DNA of 64,000 nt from Defluviimonas salinarum (GTDB taxonomy: Bacteria; Pseudomonadota; Alphaproteobacteria; Rhodobacterales; Rhodobacteraceae). Under the pieces are notes generated by a model. It ran no database searches, was not told the origin of the DNA, and saw nothing but the letters and a program-made list of their open reading frames with translations. Position numbers and translations under genes: made by a program. Shown here one piece after another: positions 1 to 10,260 of this stretch; positions within the stretch are counted from its first letter, which is position 1, and each line of letters opens with the position of its first letter. The stretch is taken from NCBI RefSeq assembly GCF_026013545.1, contig NZ_JAPDOG010000005.1:176210-240209 (forward strand), given 5' to 3'.

Positions 1-480
1 GCCCTCGATGCCGATGTCGGCGCCGATCTGTGCGAGGCGATAGGCACCCTCGGCGAAGTTGTTGTTAAAGCCGTGGACGAAGACGACCGCCTCGCGCTGT
101 TCGCGCCGGTTGCGGGCAAGTGCGGCGCCGAGATCCGCGCGGAAGCTCCCCGCGTCCGGGTAGATCTCTTGCTGGGCCGCCACGAAATCCGTCGCCGGAT
201 CGGCGGGGCGGTTCGGCTTGGGCCAGGAGATTTCTCCGGCGACATGTTGCGGCGGAATGGCCACGTCGAGCCGGACGAACCGTGTCTCCGGGCTGCGAAC
301 CTTGCCGAACGCCTCACCGGTTGCCGGGTCGGCGCCGCGGGTCGTGCCGATAAAAAGCGTCTCTATCCTGCCTGAACTCGCCGCGGCTTGGTTGACCACG
401 ACACTGCCGCGCGGCTCGCAGGCCGCGAGCGCCAGGATGACCAGAATAGACGTTACGATCCGCACCTTGCCCGCCTGCAT
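1..480 (-). CDS. Alpha/beta-hydrolase lipoprotein (DUF900-like), partial
   Basis: The frame starts at an ATG at 480 and runs off the left edge after 160 codons, so the C-terminal part is missing. Residues 1-21 are a lipoprotein signal: positive start, hydrophobic core and lipobox LALAAC with Cys21 as the probable lipidated residue. The FVHGFNNNF segment near residue 140 matches the nucleotide-fold motif of DUF900-type alpha/beta hydrolases. The nucleophile and catalytic His would lie beyond the window. It reads in the same direction as hslU, 47 bp downstream of it, and may be the last gene of that transcript. Substrate unknown. Confidence 0.8.
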   Translation of the reverse strand, partial: MQAGKVRIVTSILVILALAACEPRGSVVVNQAAASSGRIETLFIGTTRGADPATGEAFGKVRSPETRFVRLDVAIPPQHVAGEISWPKPNRPADPATDFVAAQQEIYPDAGSFRADLGAALARNRREQREAVVFVHGFNNNFAEGAYRLAQIGADIGIEG

Positions 481-527
481 CTGCCACGCGAAATCAATAG
501 TCAAAGCCGCCGGGTCCCGCCAGCCGC

Positions 528-1829
528 TCAGAGCACATAGCGGCTGAGATCGGCCGAGCGGGCGAGGTCGCCGAGGTTCTTCTCGACGAAATCGCCATCG
601 ACCGTGACCTTGTCCCCGGCCCGGTCCGGCGCGGTGAACGACAGCTCCTCGAACACCCGCTCCATCACCGTGTAGAGCCGCCTCGCGCCGATGTTCTCGA
701 CGCTGCGGTTGACCTCGGCGGCGATGTGGGCGAGCGACCTGATGCCGTCCTCGGAGAAGTCCACGGAAACCTCCTCGGTCGCCATCAGCGCCGAATACTG
801 CCGGGTCAGCGCATTGTCGGTCTCGGTGAGGATCCGGACGAAATCCTCTTCCGTCAGCGCGCGAAGCTCCACCCGGATCGGCAGCCGGCCCTGCAGTTCG
901 GGCAGGAGGTCCGAGGGCTTGGCGATATGGAAGGCGCCGGAGGCGATGAAGAGGATGTGGTCGGTCTTCACGGCCCCGTATTTCGTGCTGACGGTGGTGC
1001 CCTCGATCAGGGGCAGGAGGTCGCGCTGCACACCCTCTCGGCTGACATCGGCGCCGCGGGTCTCGGCGCGGGCGCAGACCTTGTCGATCTCGTCGAGAAA
1101 GACGATGCCGTTTTCCTGCACAGCCTCGAGCGCCGCAAGCTTGACCGCCTCGTCATCGAGAAGCTTGTCGGCCTCCTCGGAGATCAGCAGATCGTAGCTT
1201 TCGGCCACGGTCAGCTTCTTGCGGGTACGTCGTCCGCCGAAGGCCTTGCCGAAGATGTCGCCGAGATTCATCATCCCCATGCCCTGCTGGCCCGGCAGGT
1301 CCAGCATCGGCATCTGCGGCGCGGCCTCGGCAACCTCGAGCTCGATCACGGTGTTGTCGAGCTCGCCCTTCTTCAGCCGTGTCCGGAACATCTCGCGCGT
1401 CTGCTCGCGGGCGTCCGCGCCGGCGATCGCCTCGATCACCCGCTCCTCGGCGGCCTGGTGGGCGCGGGCCTTGACCTCCTCGCGCATCCGCTCGCGGGTC
1501 TCGATCATCGCGGTGTCCATCAGGTCGCGGATGATCTGCTCGACATCGCGGCCGACATAGCCCACCTCGGTGAACTTCGTCGCCTCGACCTTGAGGAAGG
1601 GCGCCCTGGCGAGCTTCGCGAGCCGCCGCGAGATCTCGGTCTTGCCGACGCCCGTGGGGCCGATCATCAGGATGTTCTTCGGATAGACCTCCTCGCGCAG
1701 GTCGTCCGAAAGCTGCTTGCGGCGCCAGCGGTTCCGGAGCGCCACCGCGACGGCGCGCTTGGCGTCCTTCTGGCCGATGATGAAACGGTCGAGTTCCGAG
1801 ACGATCTCGCGGGGGGTGAGGTTGGTCAT
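528..1829 (-). CDS. hslU: ATP-dependent protease ATPase subunit HslU
   Basis: HslU is the AAA+ unfoldase ring that feeds substrates into the HslV peptidase in the cytoplasm. The start [20 protein letters not shown] is canonical and gives 433 residues, the normal size. Walker [10 protein letters not shown] lies near residue 60 and Walker B VFLDEIDK near residue 250. The C-terminal tail ends SRYVL, the peptide that docks into HslV. The start codon overlaps the stop of the preceding membrane-protein gene by 4 bp. A longer open frame extends upstream but is only the overlap with that gene. It lies downstream of hslV with one gene between them. Confidence 0.97.
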   Translation of the reverse strand: MTNLTPREIVSELDRFIIGQKDAKRAVAVALRNRWRRKQLSDDLREEVYPKNILMIGPTGVGKTEISRRLAKLARAPFLKVEATKFTEVGYVGRDVEQIIRDLMDTAMIETRERMREEVKARAHQAAEERVIEAIAGADAREQTREMFRTRLKKGELDNTVIELEVAEAAPQMPMLDLPGQQGMGMMNLGDIFGKAFGGRRTRKKLTVAESYDLLISEEADKLLDDEAVKLAALEAVQENGIVFLDEIDKVCARAETRGADVSREGVQRDLLPLIEGTTVSTKYGAVKTDHILFIASGAFHIAKPSDLLPELQGRLPIRVELRALTEEDFVRILTETDNALTRQYSALMATEEVSVDFSEDGIRSLAHIAAEVNRSVENIGARRLYTVMERVFEELSFTAPDRAGDKVTVDGDFVEKNLGDLARSADLSRYVL

Positions 1830-2917
1830 GGGGTCTCCGAGTAAGGCGGCAGCCGGTCCTTGCCGGGAAATGCGGGAAGCGCGCGCATCAGCGCGGCGCG
1901 GAGCGGCACCCACCAGGTGCCGAGCACGGTAAAGAAGGCGCCGAGGATGATCAGGATCTTGGCCCAGTCCATCGCATCTGCGAAGCCGTCGCCCGCCACC
2001 GCCCAGTAGATCACCGCGCCAATATAGACGATGCCGGCCGTCAGCATCGAGCGGCGGTCGATGACGAGCGCGATCAATGCGAAGACCAGAAGTGCCGCAG
2101 ATGTGGGCAGGATCGACCCGGGGCCGCCCGCGCCCCAGATATTGCCGGCGATCGAGTTCACCAGCGCAGCGCCCGCCAGAAGGTGCAGCCAGAACGCGGT
2201 CGCGGAATGCCGCCCGATCCGGTGCGGGTCCCTCATGTCGAACCACATCGCGCCCAGGAAGGCGCCGATGCCGAAGACGAGCGACGCGGCGGTGAGGTTC
2301 GCCCGCGGCACGAAGCTCTGCGCCCATGCGTCGAGGTTGCCGAAGCCGCCGCCGGGGTTGTAGCGGGTGAAGAGCGCGTAGGTCGACATGAGGGCGAAGG
2401 CGCCGAAGACGAACATCGCAAAGGGCAGCTTGAAGCGGCGGAACCAAAGCGCCGCGGCGCCCGCCGCGATGGCGGCCGAGGCGAAGGCCACGCCCTTCAG
2501 CCCAAAGTCCATCTGGCCGAGAAGCGTCAGGGCCGAGACATAGATTCCGCCGGAATAGGCACTGATCAGCACCATCGACGGCAGGTTCATCCGCCGCTTC
2601 AGCGTGAAATACCGGGCCATCCACCAGGCCACTGCGGCGATGATCGCCGGGATCAGGATCAGGATCGTCACGCCGCCGATCACGCCGAGAAGCAGCCCGA
2701 GGCCGCCGAGCAGGATCGCAAGGCCGGAGGCGACGAAGATCTCGGCGAAGCCCTTGAAGAACTCGAAGGGCTCGTCCTCCGCCGGCAGCGCCCTGCGCTT
2801 GCCCGCCCGGCCATGCGCGAGCGCGGTCACGGCCGCCGCCTGCGCTTCGGTCACGATCCCGGCGGCGACGGCCGCGCGCAGGTCGGTCGGGCCGAAGGTC
2901 TTCGGCTCCTCAGCCAC
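1826..2917 (-). CDS. Polytopic membrane protein between hslV and hslU
   Basis: 363 residues. A short hydrophilic N-terminus (about 55 residues) is followed by roughly ten hydrophobic segments, the first around residues 60-100 rich in Gly, Leu and Ile. No catalytic motif is recognisable. The gene overlaps the end of hslV by 8 bp and the start of hslU by 4 bp, so the three are translationally coupled. The position suggests co-expression with the HslVU protease, not necessarily shared function. It resembles general DUF2157-type membrane proteins only in layout; the family assignment is not secure. Confidence 0.8.
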   Translation of the reverse strand: MAEEPKTFGPTDLRAAVAAGIVTEAQAAAVTALAHGRAGKRRALPAEDEPFEFFKGFAEIFVASGLAILLGGLGLLLGVIGGVTILILIPAIIAAVAWWMARYFTLKRRMNLPSMVLISAYSGGIYVSALTLLGQMDFGLKGVAFASAAIAAGAAALWFRRFKLPFAMFVFGAFALMSTYALFTRYNPGGGFGNLDAWAQSFVPRANLTAASLVFGIGAFLGAMWFDMRDPHRIGRHSATAFWLHLLAGAALVNSIAGNIWGAGGPGSILPTSAALLVFALIALVIDRRSMLTAGIVYIGAVIYWAVAGDGFADAMDWAKILIILGAFFTVLGTWWVPLRAALMRALPAFPGKDRLPPYSETP

Positions 2918-3467
2918 GGATCGTCTCCACGGTGAGGTTGCCGTTGGTGTAGACGCAGATATCTGCGGCGATCGCCATCGCCTTCCGCGCGATCTCCTCG
3001 GCGGAAAGATCAGTCTCCATCAGCCCCCGCGCGGCGGCGAGCGCGAAGTTGCCGCCCGAGCCGATGGCGGCGACGTCATGTTCCGGCTCCAGCACGTCGC
3101 CCGCGCCGGTGACGACGAGAAGCGTCGTGCCGTCGGTGACGATCAGCATCGCCTCGAGCTTCTGAAGGTATTTGTCGGTGCGCCAGTCCTTGGCCAGCTC
3201 GACGCAAGCCCGCATGAGCTGCCCAGGCGCGGCTTCGAGCTTCTTCTCCAGCCGCTCCAGCAGCGTGAAAGCATCTGCGGTGGAGCCGGCGAAGCCCACG
3301 ACCACGTCGCGGCCGCCGGGGCTGAGGCGCCGCACCTTGCGCGCGGTGCCCTTGATCACGGTCTGGCCGAGGCTCACCTGCCCGTCGCCCGCGACAACGA
3401 CCTCGCCGCCCCTGCGCACGCCGATGATCGTCGTGCCGTGCCAGCCGGGGAATTTCTCGTCCGCCAT
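2910..3467 (-). CDS. hslV: ATP-dependent protease peptidase subunit HslV
   Basis: Proteasome-like threonine peptidase, 185 residues. The mature N-terminus should be the Thr of [10 protein letters not shown] after removal of an 11-residue leader ([11 protein letters not shown]), a leader type seen in alphaproteobacteria. Downstream are the conserved [13 protein letters not shown] and [14 protein letters not shown] segments, the latter forming part of the active-site and HslU-docking region. It is the first gene of the hslV-membrane protein-hslU run and lies beyond the trxA terminator, so it probably has its own promoter between 3468 and 3530. Confidence 0.97.
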   Translation of the reverse strand: MADEKFPGWHGTTIIGVRRGGEVVVAGDGQVSLGQTVIKGTARKVRRLSPGGRDVVVGFAGSTADAFTLLERLEKKLEAAPGQLMRACVELAKDWRTDKYLQKLEAMLIVTDGTTLLVVTGAGDVLEPEHDVAAIGSGGNFALAAARGLMETDLSAEEIARKAMAIAADICVYTNGNLTVETIRG

Positions 3468-3530
3468 CGAAGCCCTCCGTTCGTCCGGTCCTATATGGCG
3501 GCACGGCCCGCCGCCCGCAACCGGCGCAAC

Positions 3531-3555
3531 GAAAAGGGCGCCCGAAGGCGCCCCC
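3531..3555 (-). terminator. Rho-independent terminator after trxA
   Basis: On the minus strand GGGCGCC-TTCG-GGCGCCC forms a 7-bp GC stem with a stable tetraloop, followed by TTTTC. It sits about 25 bp after the trxA stop codon and before hslV, closing the long addAB-trxA transcript. Confidence 0.85.
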
Positions 3556-3577
3556 GTGATCCGTCCCGGTGACGGGA

Positions 3578-3898
3578 TCAGATCGCGGATTCGATCCAGT
3601 TCTGCAGCGCCGCCTTCGGGGCCGCGCCGACCTTGTTCGAGATGATCTGGCCGTCCTTGAACATGAACAGCGCCGGAATCCCCCGCACGCCCATCTGGGC
3701 CGGCGAATCAGGGTTCTCGTCCACGTTCACCTTCACGATCTTGACCTTGCCGGCGTAATGCTCCGACAGCTCCTCGAGCGCCGGGCCGATCTGCTTGCAG
3801 GGGCCGCACCATTCCGCCCAGAAATCGACGACGACGGGGATGGCGGACTGCCGGACTTCGGAGTCAAAGGTGGCGTCGGTGACGGCGACGGTGGCCAT
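3578..3898 (-). CDS. trxA: Thioredoxin
   Basis: 106-residue cytoplasmic disulfide reductase with the redox motif WCGPC at about residues 30-34, the buried Asp in VVVDFWAEW, and the cis-Pro region GIPALFMF. Length and motifs are standard for thioredoxin 1. It is the last gene of a minus-strand run after addA (57-bp gap) and is followed by a clear terminator. Confidence 0.97.
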   Translation of the reverse strand: MATVAVTDATFDSEVRQSAIPVVVDFWAEWCGPCKQIGPALEELSEHYAGKVKIVKVNVDENPDSPAQMGVRGIPALFMFKDGQIISNKVGAAPKAALQNWIESAI

Positions 3899-3955
3899 AT
3901 TCAGTCTCCAATTCGGAATGCGTTCGCAAGAAAGTATGGGCGCCTATGGAGCGCG

Positions 3956-6900
3956 TCAAGGGATGGTAGTCGCGAGCAGCGCCTCCCTCACGATCTCGGG
4001 AGGCAGCGGCATCACCTGCCCGGTCCGCGTCCAGAGGATCGCGGTCTCGATCCGCCGGTCGGGATAGATCTGGCCGAGCATCGCGGCATAGGCGCCCATC
4101 TGGCGCAGGATCCCGTCGGGAACGAGTTCCGGCGCGGCGGGCACGACGGCATTCGACTTGTAATCGACCGCGAGCACCCGGTCGGGCTCGATGAGCAGCC
4201 GGTCGATCGTGCCATGCACGACGCGGCCGCCGAGCTCTGCCAGGCGCGCCGTCACCTCGACCTCGGCCAGCGCGCCCGCGGCGAGCAGGGGCGCCATGCC
4301 GGGGGCGGCGAGAACCCCGCTCGCTTCGGCCAGAAGCGTCTCTGTTTCACCCGGATCGCCCGGTTCCTCACCCGAGACGAGAAGCGCGGCGGCGATCTCC
4401 GGCCAGTCGGCCTCGGGCCAGAGCGGCAGGTGTTCGAGCAGGAGGTGTAGGAAGGTGCCACGGCGCTTCGCCGCCTCCTCGTCGAGCCCCGCCTCGCCCG
4501 GAAGCGCCTTGGCGCCACCGAGCCCGGAGGGCGACAGCGGCTTCTCCGCCTCGGCCGGAACCGGCGCGGGATCGCGGGCCCAGCCGGGGATTACAGGGCG
4601 CAGTTCGGCCTCGGCCGCGTCAGGTGCCGCATTCGCCGGCCAAGTGCCATGCTCGAACCGCTTCACCCCGCCCGGCAGGACCGCACCGCCAGCCTTCTCC
4701 ACCGCATCGGCGATGAGCCCGTACCAGCTCTCGGCCCCCTGCCCGACATCGCCGGCGCCGCAGGCGATGAGCCAGTTCTCCGCCCGCGTCATCGCGACAT
4801 AGAGAAGCCGCATCCGCTCCTCGCGCTGGCGTTCGATCAGGCGCGCCCGTTCCGCGCCGATCGCCGCCGGGCTTTCGGCGTCGCGGGTCTTCCAGACCGG
4901 GCTGCCGTCGAGGATCAGGATCTCGTCGCGCAGTTCGTCACGGCGTTTCGCGGTGTCGGGCAGGATCACGATCGGCGCTTCGAGCCCCTTGGCGCCATGC
5001 ACCGTCATCACCCGGATCGCCTTCGAGGCGGTGTCGAGCCGCCGCTTGATCTCCACCTCGTCGACCTCGAGCCAGACGAGGAAGCCGGTAAGGCTCGGCA
5101 CCTCGGCCTGTTCGAAGGTGAGCGCCTGGTTGAGGAGCGCGTCGATCCCGTCCTCGGCCTCGACCCCGAGCCGGGCGAGCAGCTTCCGCCGCCCGTCATG
5201 CCGGGTCAGAATCCGCTCGACGAGATCGTAGGGCCGCAGGAAGTCGGTCCGCTTGCGCAGATCATCGAGCACCGCGAGCGTTTCGGGAAAATCGCCGCCG
5301 CGCTCGCGGAGCGCGGTCCAGAGAAAGACGCGCTCGCCCCTTCCATGCGCGAGGTCGTAAAGCTCGGCCTCCGACCAGCCGAAGAGCGGCGAGCGCAGGG
5401 CCGCGGCGAGCGACAGGTCGTCCTCGGGGGTGGCGAGGAAGCGCAGGAGCGCGGAGAGATCCTTGACCGCAAGCTCGCCGCCGATCTTCAGCCGGTCGGC
5501 GCCGGCGATGTCGAGACCCTCGGCCTTGCAGGCGCGGATGATCTCGTGAAAGAGGTCCGAGCGGCGCTGGACGAGGATCAGGAAGTCGCCAGCATGGACC
5601 GGCCGCGCCGCGCCTTTCGCGACGATCTGCACCCCGGTCTCGATTATCCGCCGGATCTCGGCGGCGATGCGGCGGGCGAGGATCACCGTCTCGTGGTCCT
5701 CGGGCAGGATGTCAGTCGGGTCGTACCAGTTCTCGGGCTCGGGCTTTTCCGCCTTCGGCACCGGCGGCCAGAGGTCGACCCGGCCCGGCAGGCCGCTGTT
5801 GAAGGCGATATGCTTCGCAAAGCCGCCGAGCCCGCGGTTGACGCGTTCGTCGAAGGTGAGGTCGACGACCCTCAGGATCGCGTCCGAAGAGCGGAACGAA
5901 TGCATCAGCTCCTGTTGCTGGAACCCGACGGAAACGGCGGCGTACTTGGCCGCGAAATGCGCCCTCATCGCGTCGAAGGCGGTGAGATCGGCGCCCTGGA
6001 AGGAATAGATCGACTGCTTCTTGTCTGCGACGACGAAGATCGTCCGCGCGGCACCCCGCGCACCCTCGCCGGCGGTGAACTCCTCGGCCAGCCGCTCGAT
6101 CACCTGCCACTGGCCGGGGCTGGTATCCTGCGCCTCGTCGACGAGAATGTGGTCGATGCCGCCGTCGAGCCGGAACAGCACCCAGGCCGCGACCGAGCGG
6201 TCGGAGAGCAGCGCGGCGGCGCGCGTGATGAGGTCGTCGAAGTCGAGCCAGCCGGCGGCAGCCTTGCGCTGGGCATAGCGCGGCAGGAAGGCGGCGGCGA
6301 ACCGGTGGAGCGCGGCGGTCTTCTCGGCCGCCAGAAGGGCTATCCGGCGGTCGCGCCCGGCCTCGATGCGCCGCATCAGCGCCTCGATCCGCGGCATCAG
6401 CGCGGCCGCCGGACCCCCGCGTAGGCCCTTGGTCGGGAAATCGCCGATCTTCGCGGCGAAGGCGCCAGCCTTGGCGTCCTTGCCGTAAAGCAGCACGCCT
6501 TCCAGCCCCTCGATCGTCGCGAGACCCGGCGGATCGAACGACAGGCCCGCGAGCTTCAGCCCCGCCTTCGCGTCCTTCGGCCCGCTGGCGGCGAGCAGCG
6601 GCACGAGCGCGGCGATGACCTCGGCCTCGCCGCCCATAAAGGCCTCGGCCACGAGGTCGGCAGCCGCGAATCCCGTCGGCAGACCGAAAAGCGCGAGCGC
6701 CCCATCGCGGGCGAGCGGGGAAGAAAAAGCGTCACTGTTCCGGCACAAATCGGCGAGAAAGCCCGCGAGGTCGTCGCCCGAGAAATGCGCGGTGATCGCA
6801 TCGACCGCCGCGATATCCACGCCGGCGGCAAGCTCCTCCAGGATCTCCTCGCGGATCAGCTTCGCGGCTCGGTCGTCAAGTTCGGCGAAGCCGGGAGAGA

Positions 6901-7318
6901 TCCGCGCCTCGAGCGGGAAGCGGCGCAGCAACGCGGCGCAGAAGGAATGGATCGTCTGGATCTTCAGCCCGCCCGGCGTCTCGATCGCGCGGGCGAAAAG
7001 CCGGCGCGCACGGGAGAGCGTCTCGGCGTCGATCCGTGCATCGACCCCGAGCTCGCTGAGTGCTTCGCGCAGCTCCGGCTCGGGCAGCATCGCCCAGCCG
7101 CCGAGCCGCTGGAACAGCCGGTTCTGCATCTCGCTCGCCGCCGCCTTGGTATAGGTGAGGCAGAGGATCTTCTGCGGCTCGGTGCCCCCGAGCAGGAGCC
7201 GCGCCACCCGGTCGATCAGCACCCGCGTCTTGCCGGAGCCGGCATTGGCCGAGAGCCAGGTCGATTGCGCCGGATCGGCGGCCCGGACCTGGGCCGCGCT
7301 CGCGTCGTTGCGCCTCAT
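3956..7318 (-). CDS. addA: Double-strand break repair helicase AddA
   Basis: UvrD/PcrA-type helicase plus RecB-family nuclease subunit of the AddAB complex, which resects double-strand breaks for RecA. 1120 residues from the ATG at 7318; the frame stays open for another 13 codons upstream, but this start gives a 4-bp ATGA overlap with addB. Walker A SANAGSGKTRVL is near residue 25, the helicase DEAQD box is in the first half, and the C-terminal nuclease motif VDYKSN is near residue 1070. Together with addB it replaces RecBCD, as is usual in alphaproteobacteria. Confidence 0.95.
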   Translation of the reverse strand: MRRNDASAAQVRAADPAQSTWLSANAGSGKTRVLIDRVARLLLGGTEPQKILCLTYTKAAASEMQNRLFQRLGGWAMLPEPELREALSELGVDARIDAETLSRARRLFARAIETPGGLKIQTIHSFCAALLRRFPLEARISPGFAELDDRAAKLIREEILEELAAGVDIAAVDAITAHFSGDDLAGFLADLCRNSDAFSSPLARDGALALFGLPTGFAAADLVAEAFMGGEAEVIAALVPLLAASGPKDAKAGLKLAGLSFDPPGLATIEGLEGVLLYGKDAKAGAFAAKIGDFPTKGLRGGPAAALMPRIEALMRRIEAGRDRRIALLAAEKTAALHRFAAAFLPRYAQRKAAAGWLDFDDLITRAAALLSDRSVAAWVLFRLDGGIDHILVDEAQDTSPGQWQVIERLAEEFTAGEGARGAARTIFVVADKKQSIYSFQGADLTAFDAMRAHFAAKYAAVSVGFQQQELMHSFRSSDAILRVVDLTFDERVNRGLGGFAKHIAFNSGLPGRVDLWPPVPKAEKPEPENWYDPTDILPEDHETVILARRIAAEIRRIIETGVQIVAKGAARPVHAGDFLILVQRRSDLFHEIIRACKAEGLDIAGADRLKIGGELAVKDLSALLRFLATPEDDLSLAAALRSPLFGWSEAELYDLAHGRGERVFLWTALRERGGDFPETLAVLDDLRKRTDFLRPYDLVERILTRHDGRRKLLARLGVEAEDGIDALLNQALTFEQAEVPSLTGFLVWLEVDEVEIKRRLDTASKAIRVMTVHGAKGLEAPIVILPDTAKRRDELRDEILILDGSPVWKTRDAESPAAIGAERARLIERQREERMRLLYVAMTRAENWLIACGAGDVGQGAESWYGLIADAVEKAGGAVLPGGVKRFEHGTWPANAAPDAAEAELRPVIPGWARDPAPVPAEAEKPLSPSGLGGAKALPGEAGLDEEAAKRRGTFLHLLLEHLPLWPEADWPEIAAALLVSGEEPGDPGETETLLAEASGVLAAPGMAPLLAAGALAEVEVTARLAELGGRVVHGTIDRLLIEPDRVLAVDYKSNAVVPAAPELVPDGILRQMGAYAAMLGQIYPDRRIETAILWTRTGQVMPLPPEIVREALLATTIP

Positions 7319-10260
7319 CCGACATCCTCCGGCTCCGGCCCGTCGCCCATCTCCCACTCGCCGAACCGCGCGAGGTGGTCGTAGTCGCCGTCGCGCCGCG
7401 CCTCGAACACCGCCCGGCGCGAGGCGTATCCGGTCTCGCGGCGGCGGTAGGCGGCGATGAGCCTTTCAAGTTCGGCCCAGGTCCGGGCAATCACCGCGTC
7501 GTCGATCTTCGAGGGCTTCTCGCCGCCATCGCCGCCGAGCCAGATGTAGGTCGCCCCCTCGACCGCGCGCGGGCCGAGATCGGCGAAGCCGCCGCGTTCG
7601 GCCATTGCCGCTTCGAGCAGGAGCTGCTTCTCGAACGCCTCCTCCTGCTTGTCGCTCGGTGGGCGACCGGTCTTGTAGTCGTAGATATGCACGCTTCCGT
7701 CATTGAGTAGGTCGATCCGGTCAGGCTTGGCGCTGAGCGTGAAGCGGCCGGATTCGAGCGGAACAGAGCCTTTCTTCTCAAGGATCACCGGCACGCCCCG
7801 CGCTTCGCGGCGGGACTCGGCGGCGACGAAGCTGTCGGCGACGCGGCCGAGTTTGGCGAGCCAGATTCGCTGCGCACTGGGCCATGGGATCTCCTCGCCG
7901 AGGATGGTTTCGGCGAGCGCCATCAGCCGGGCGCGGGCGGCCACTTCGGTTTCACCCTCGGGCCGGCTGCGGATGAACTCCTCGACGATCCGGTGCAGCA
8001 CCTGGCCGCGCTGGCGGGCATCGGGCGTGGCGCGCAGCGGGTCGAGCGGTTTCAGCCGGAGCATGTAGCGGGCATAGATCGCGTAGGGATCGCGGATGAG
8101 CGTGCGGATCCCGGTCACCGCGAGTTCACGCGGCCGGTCGTCGACCGGCGGGCGCGGTGCCGGGCGACGGGCGGGGTCCGTCGCGGTCTCGGGCGCCTCG
8201 AGCGCGGCGGCAAGGCCAAGCCAGCCCGCGCCACGCGCCCGCATATCGGCCAAGGCTTCCTTCCCGCCCTGCTCCGGCAGGCCGTCGAGCAGGTTCGTCA
8301 GCCGCGCCAGCCAGCGCGAGGGTACGGTTTCGGCCTCGTCGTCGCGGATCGACCGCGACAGGATCACCTCGGGCGCGCCCACCGCCTGCTGGAAGTCGTG
8401 CGCCGAGAGACCGACCTGACGTTCGGGCAACAGAAGCCCGGCCTTCAGCCGCATCTGCCGCGACAGCCACGGATCGGGCGCGGGCAGTGCCGGCCAGATG
8501 CCCTCGTTGAGCCCGGCGAGGATCACCAGATCGGCGCCCTGCACCCGCGCCTCGAGCGTGCCCCAGATCGCGATCAGGGGATGCGTGCCCTCGATGCGGC
8601 GGACCGTGCCCTGACCGAGGAGCGCGGCGATCAGGTCGGCGAACTCCGCCGGCCCGTAATCGCCGCCATGCCCGGCCTCGCGCCGCAACTCCTCCATCGC
8701 CGCGAGGGCGACCCGGCCTGCCTCCTCGCGCCAGAGTTCGCTGTCGCCGATGCTTCCGCCCGGACCGGCCGCGATCTCGCCCGCAAGCGCCAGAAACGTC
8801 TCTGTCCATGCCGAAAGCGGGCGTTTTTCGGCCGCATCGAGCCCGGCGATCCAGCCGCCGATCCAGACGGCCCAGGCGATCCGCCCGGCCTCGCCGCGCG
8901 CCTCCGCCCAAGAGCGAAGATCGGCGCCTTCGGGAAAGGGCGGCCCGCTGCGGCGCAGTTTCATTTCCAGATCGCGGGTGAAGCGCAGGTGGTCGCCGCG
9001 CAGATGCGAGCCGGTCGCGGTCAAGGGATGCTTGAGCAGGATCAGCAGCGCCTCGGCCGAGAGCCGCCGCCCGAGAAGCCCCGCGACATGGCGCAGGAAC
9101 CGGCCCGGCGCGGATTGCGCGAGCGGCTGGCCGGCGCTGTCGTCGGGCAGGATCCCCCAGCGGTCGAGCGCCGCCGCGACTCGCCGGGTCAGCATCCGGT
9201 CGGGCGAGATCAGCGCCGCCCGCTGGCCCTCCTCCGCCGCCCTGCGCAGCCGCAGCGCGATCGCCACCGCCTCGGCCCGCGGCGAGGGCGCCTCGATCAG
9301 CGAGAGCCTTTCCACCGCGGGCGCGAGCGGGCCGAGACCGGCCCCCTCCGCCATCCACTGGTCGGTGACCGGCGCGGGCCGCAGCGCGAGCGAGATCAGC
9401 CGGTTGCGCGCCGGATCCGGCGCGGCGCCGGGCCAGGGAAGGATCGCGCCGGGGGGCAGGCCGAGTGTTTCGGCGAGTTTCAGAAACCGGTATTGCGGAT
9501 GGTCCTCGACCGGAATCCGGCCGGAAGAGAGACTGTTCCACGCCGCGTCCGTCATGTCGAAATCGACGCCGGGCAGCACCACGGCGCCCTGCGGCAGCCG
9601 CGCAACCGCCGCCATCAGCGCAAGCGTCGCGCCGCGCGAGCCGGTCGAACCGGCGATCAGGATCGGCTCGTCCGGCGGCGCCTCGGCCCAGCGTTCGGCC
9701 AGCGCCTCGACGACGCGGCGCTGGCGCGCCTCGGCATCCGGCACGGCGTCGTCGGCGAAGTAGCGCGCGACGATGCGGATGAAGGCGAGGCTCCGCTCCC
9801 AATGCGCGGCATGATTCTCGGCGAGGTCCGGCGCTTCCAGCGCGGCGGGGGCGACGCCTTCGCCCTGCATCTCCGCCATCAGCCGGGCGAGGCTGTCGGC
9901 GAGGTCGATCGCGGCGGTGCCGGAGTCGAAATCGGGCTGCCGAGCGATGAGGCCCGCGACGAGCTGCGCCAGCTCCAGCCGTCGGCGCAGCGCCGGCACC
10001 GGCGGCGGCAGCCCGGCGAGCGGATCGCGGCCGAGATCGGTGACGAGCCGCAGCCGCGGCAGGAACCGGGCGCCGTGGCGGTCGAACTCGGCCCGGACCC
10101 GGCGCAGCATCCGCCCGGTATTGAGGTAGAGCGTGACCCGCGCCATCGCCTCGGGCGGCTGGTCCGCCATCTTCGCGACGAGGCCGGAGACGAGGGCCGC
10201 GGGAAAGTCGGCGCCGGGCGGCAGGCCAAAGAGGCGCGGCGCGGCGGAAGGCTCAAACAT
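7315..10260 (-). CDS. addB: Double-strand break repair protein AddB
   Basis: 981 residues starting MFEPSAAPRLFGLPPGADF, the usual alphaproteobacterial AddB start; the open frame continues upstream but overlaps the nucleotidyltransferase gene. The N-terminal half is an inactivated helicase-like region, and the C-terminal RecB-type nuclease domain carries KPDRIDLL and IYDYKTGRPP near residue 880. Partner of AddA, with 4-bp overlap at its 3' end and 8-bp overlap with the upstream gene, so the two repair genes are coupled to cell-wall recycling genes in one transcript. Confidence 0.93.
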   Translation of the reverse strand: MFEPSAAPRLFGLPPGADFPAALVSGLVAKMADQPPEAMARVTLYLNTGRMLRRVRAEFDRHGARFLPRLRLVTDLGRDPLAGLPPPVPALRRRLELAQLVAGLIARQPDFDSGTAAIDLADSLARLMAEMQGEGVAPAALEAPDLAENHAAHWERSLAFIRIVARYFADDAVPDAEARQRRVVEALAERWAEAPPDEPILIAGSTGSRGATLALMAAVARLPQGAVVLPGVDFDMTDAAWNSLSSGRIPVEDHPQYRFLKLAETLGLPPGAILPWPGAAPDPARNRLISLALRPAPVTDQWMAEGAGLGPLAPAVERLSLIEAPSPRAEAVAIALRLRRAAEEGQRAALISPDRMLTRRVAAALDRWGILPDDSAGQPLAQSAPGRFLRHVAGLLGRRLSAEALLILLKHPLTATGSHLRGDHLRFTRDLEMKLRRSGPPFPEGADLRSWAEARGEAGRIAWAVWIGGWIAGLDAAEKRPLSAWTETFLALAGEIAAGPGGSIGDSELWREEAGRVALAAMEELRREAGHGGDYGPAEFADLIAALLGQGTVRRIEGTHPLIAIWGTLEARVQGADLVILAGLNEGIWPALPAPDPWLSRQMRLKAGLLLPERQVGLSAHDFQQAVGAPEVILSRSIRDDEAETVPSRWLARLTNLLDGLPEQGGKEALADMRARGAGWLGLAAALEAPETATDPARRPAPRPPVDDRPRELAVTGIRTLIRDPYAIYARYMLRLKPLDPLRATPDARQRGQVLHRIVEEFIRSRPEGETEVAARARLMALAETILGEEIPWPSAQRIWLAKLGRVADSFVAAESRREARGVPVILEKKGSVPLESGRFTLSAKPDRIDLLNDGSVHIYDYKTGRPPSDKQEEAFEKQLLLEAAMAERGGFADLGPRAVEGATYIWLGGDGGEKPSKIDDAVIARTWAELERLIAAYRRRETGYASRRAVFEARRDGDYDHLARFGEWEMGDGPEPEDVG

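Noticed and set aside
4649..6424. Long plus-strand open frame of 591 codons antisense to addA (also 7993-10437 antisense to addB)
   Set aside because: Such frames arise from high GC codon bias; the minus-strand frames carry the conserved helicase and nuclease motifs and the plus-strand ones show no domain.
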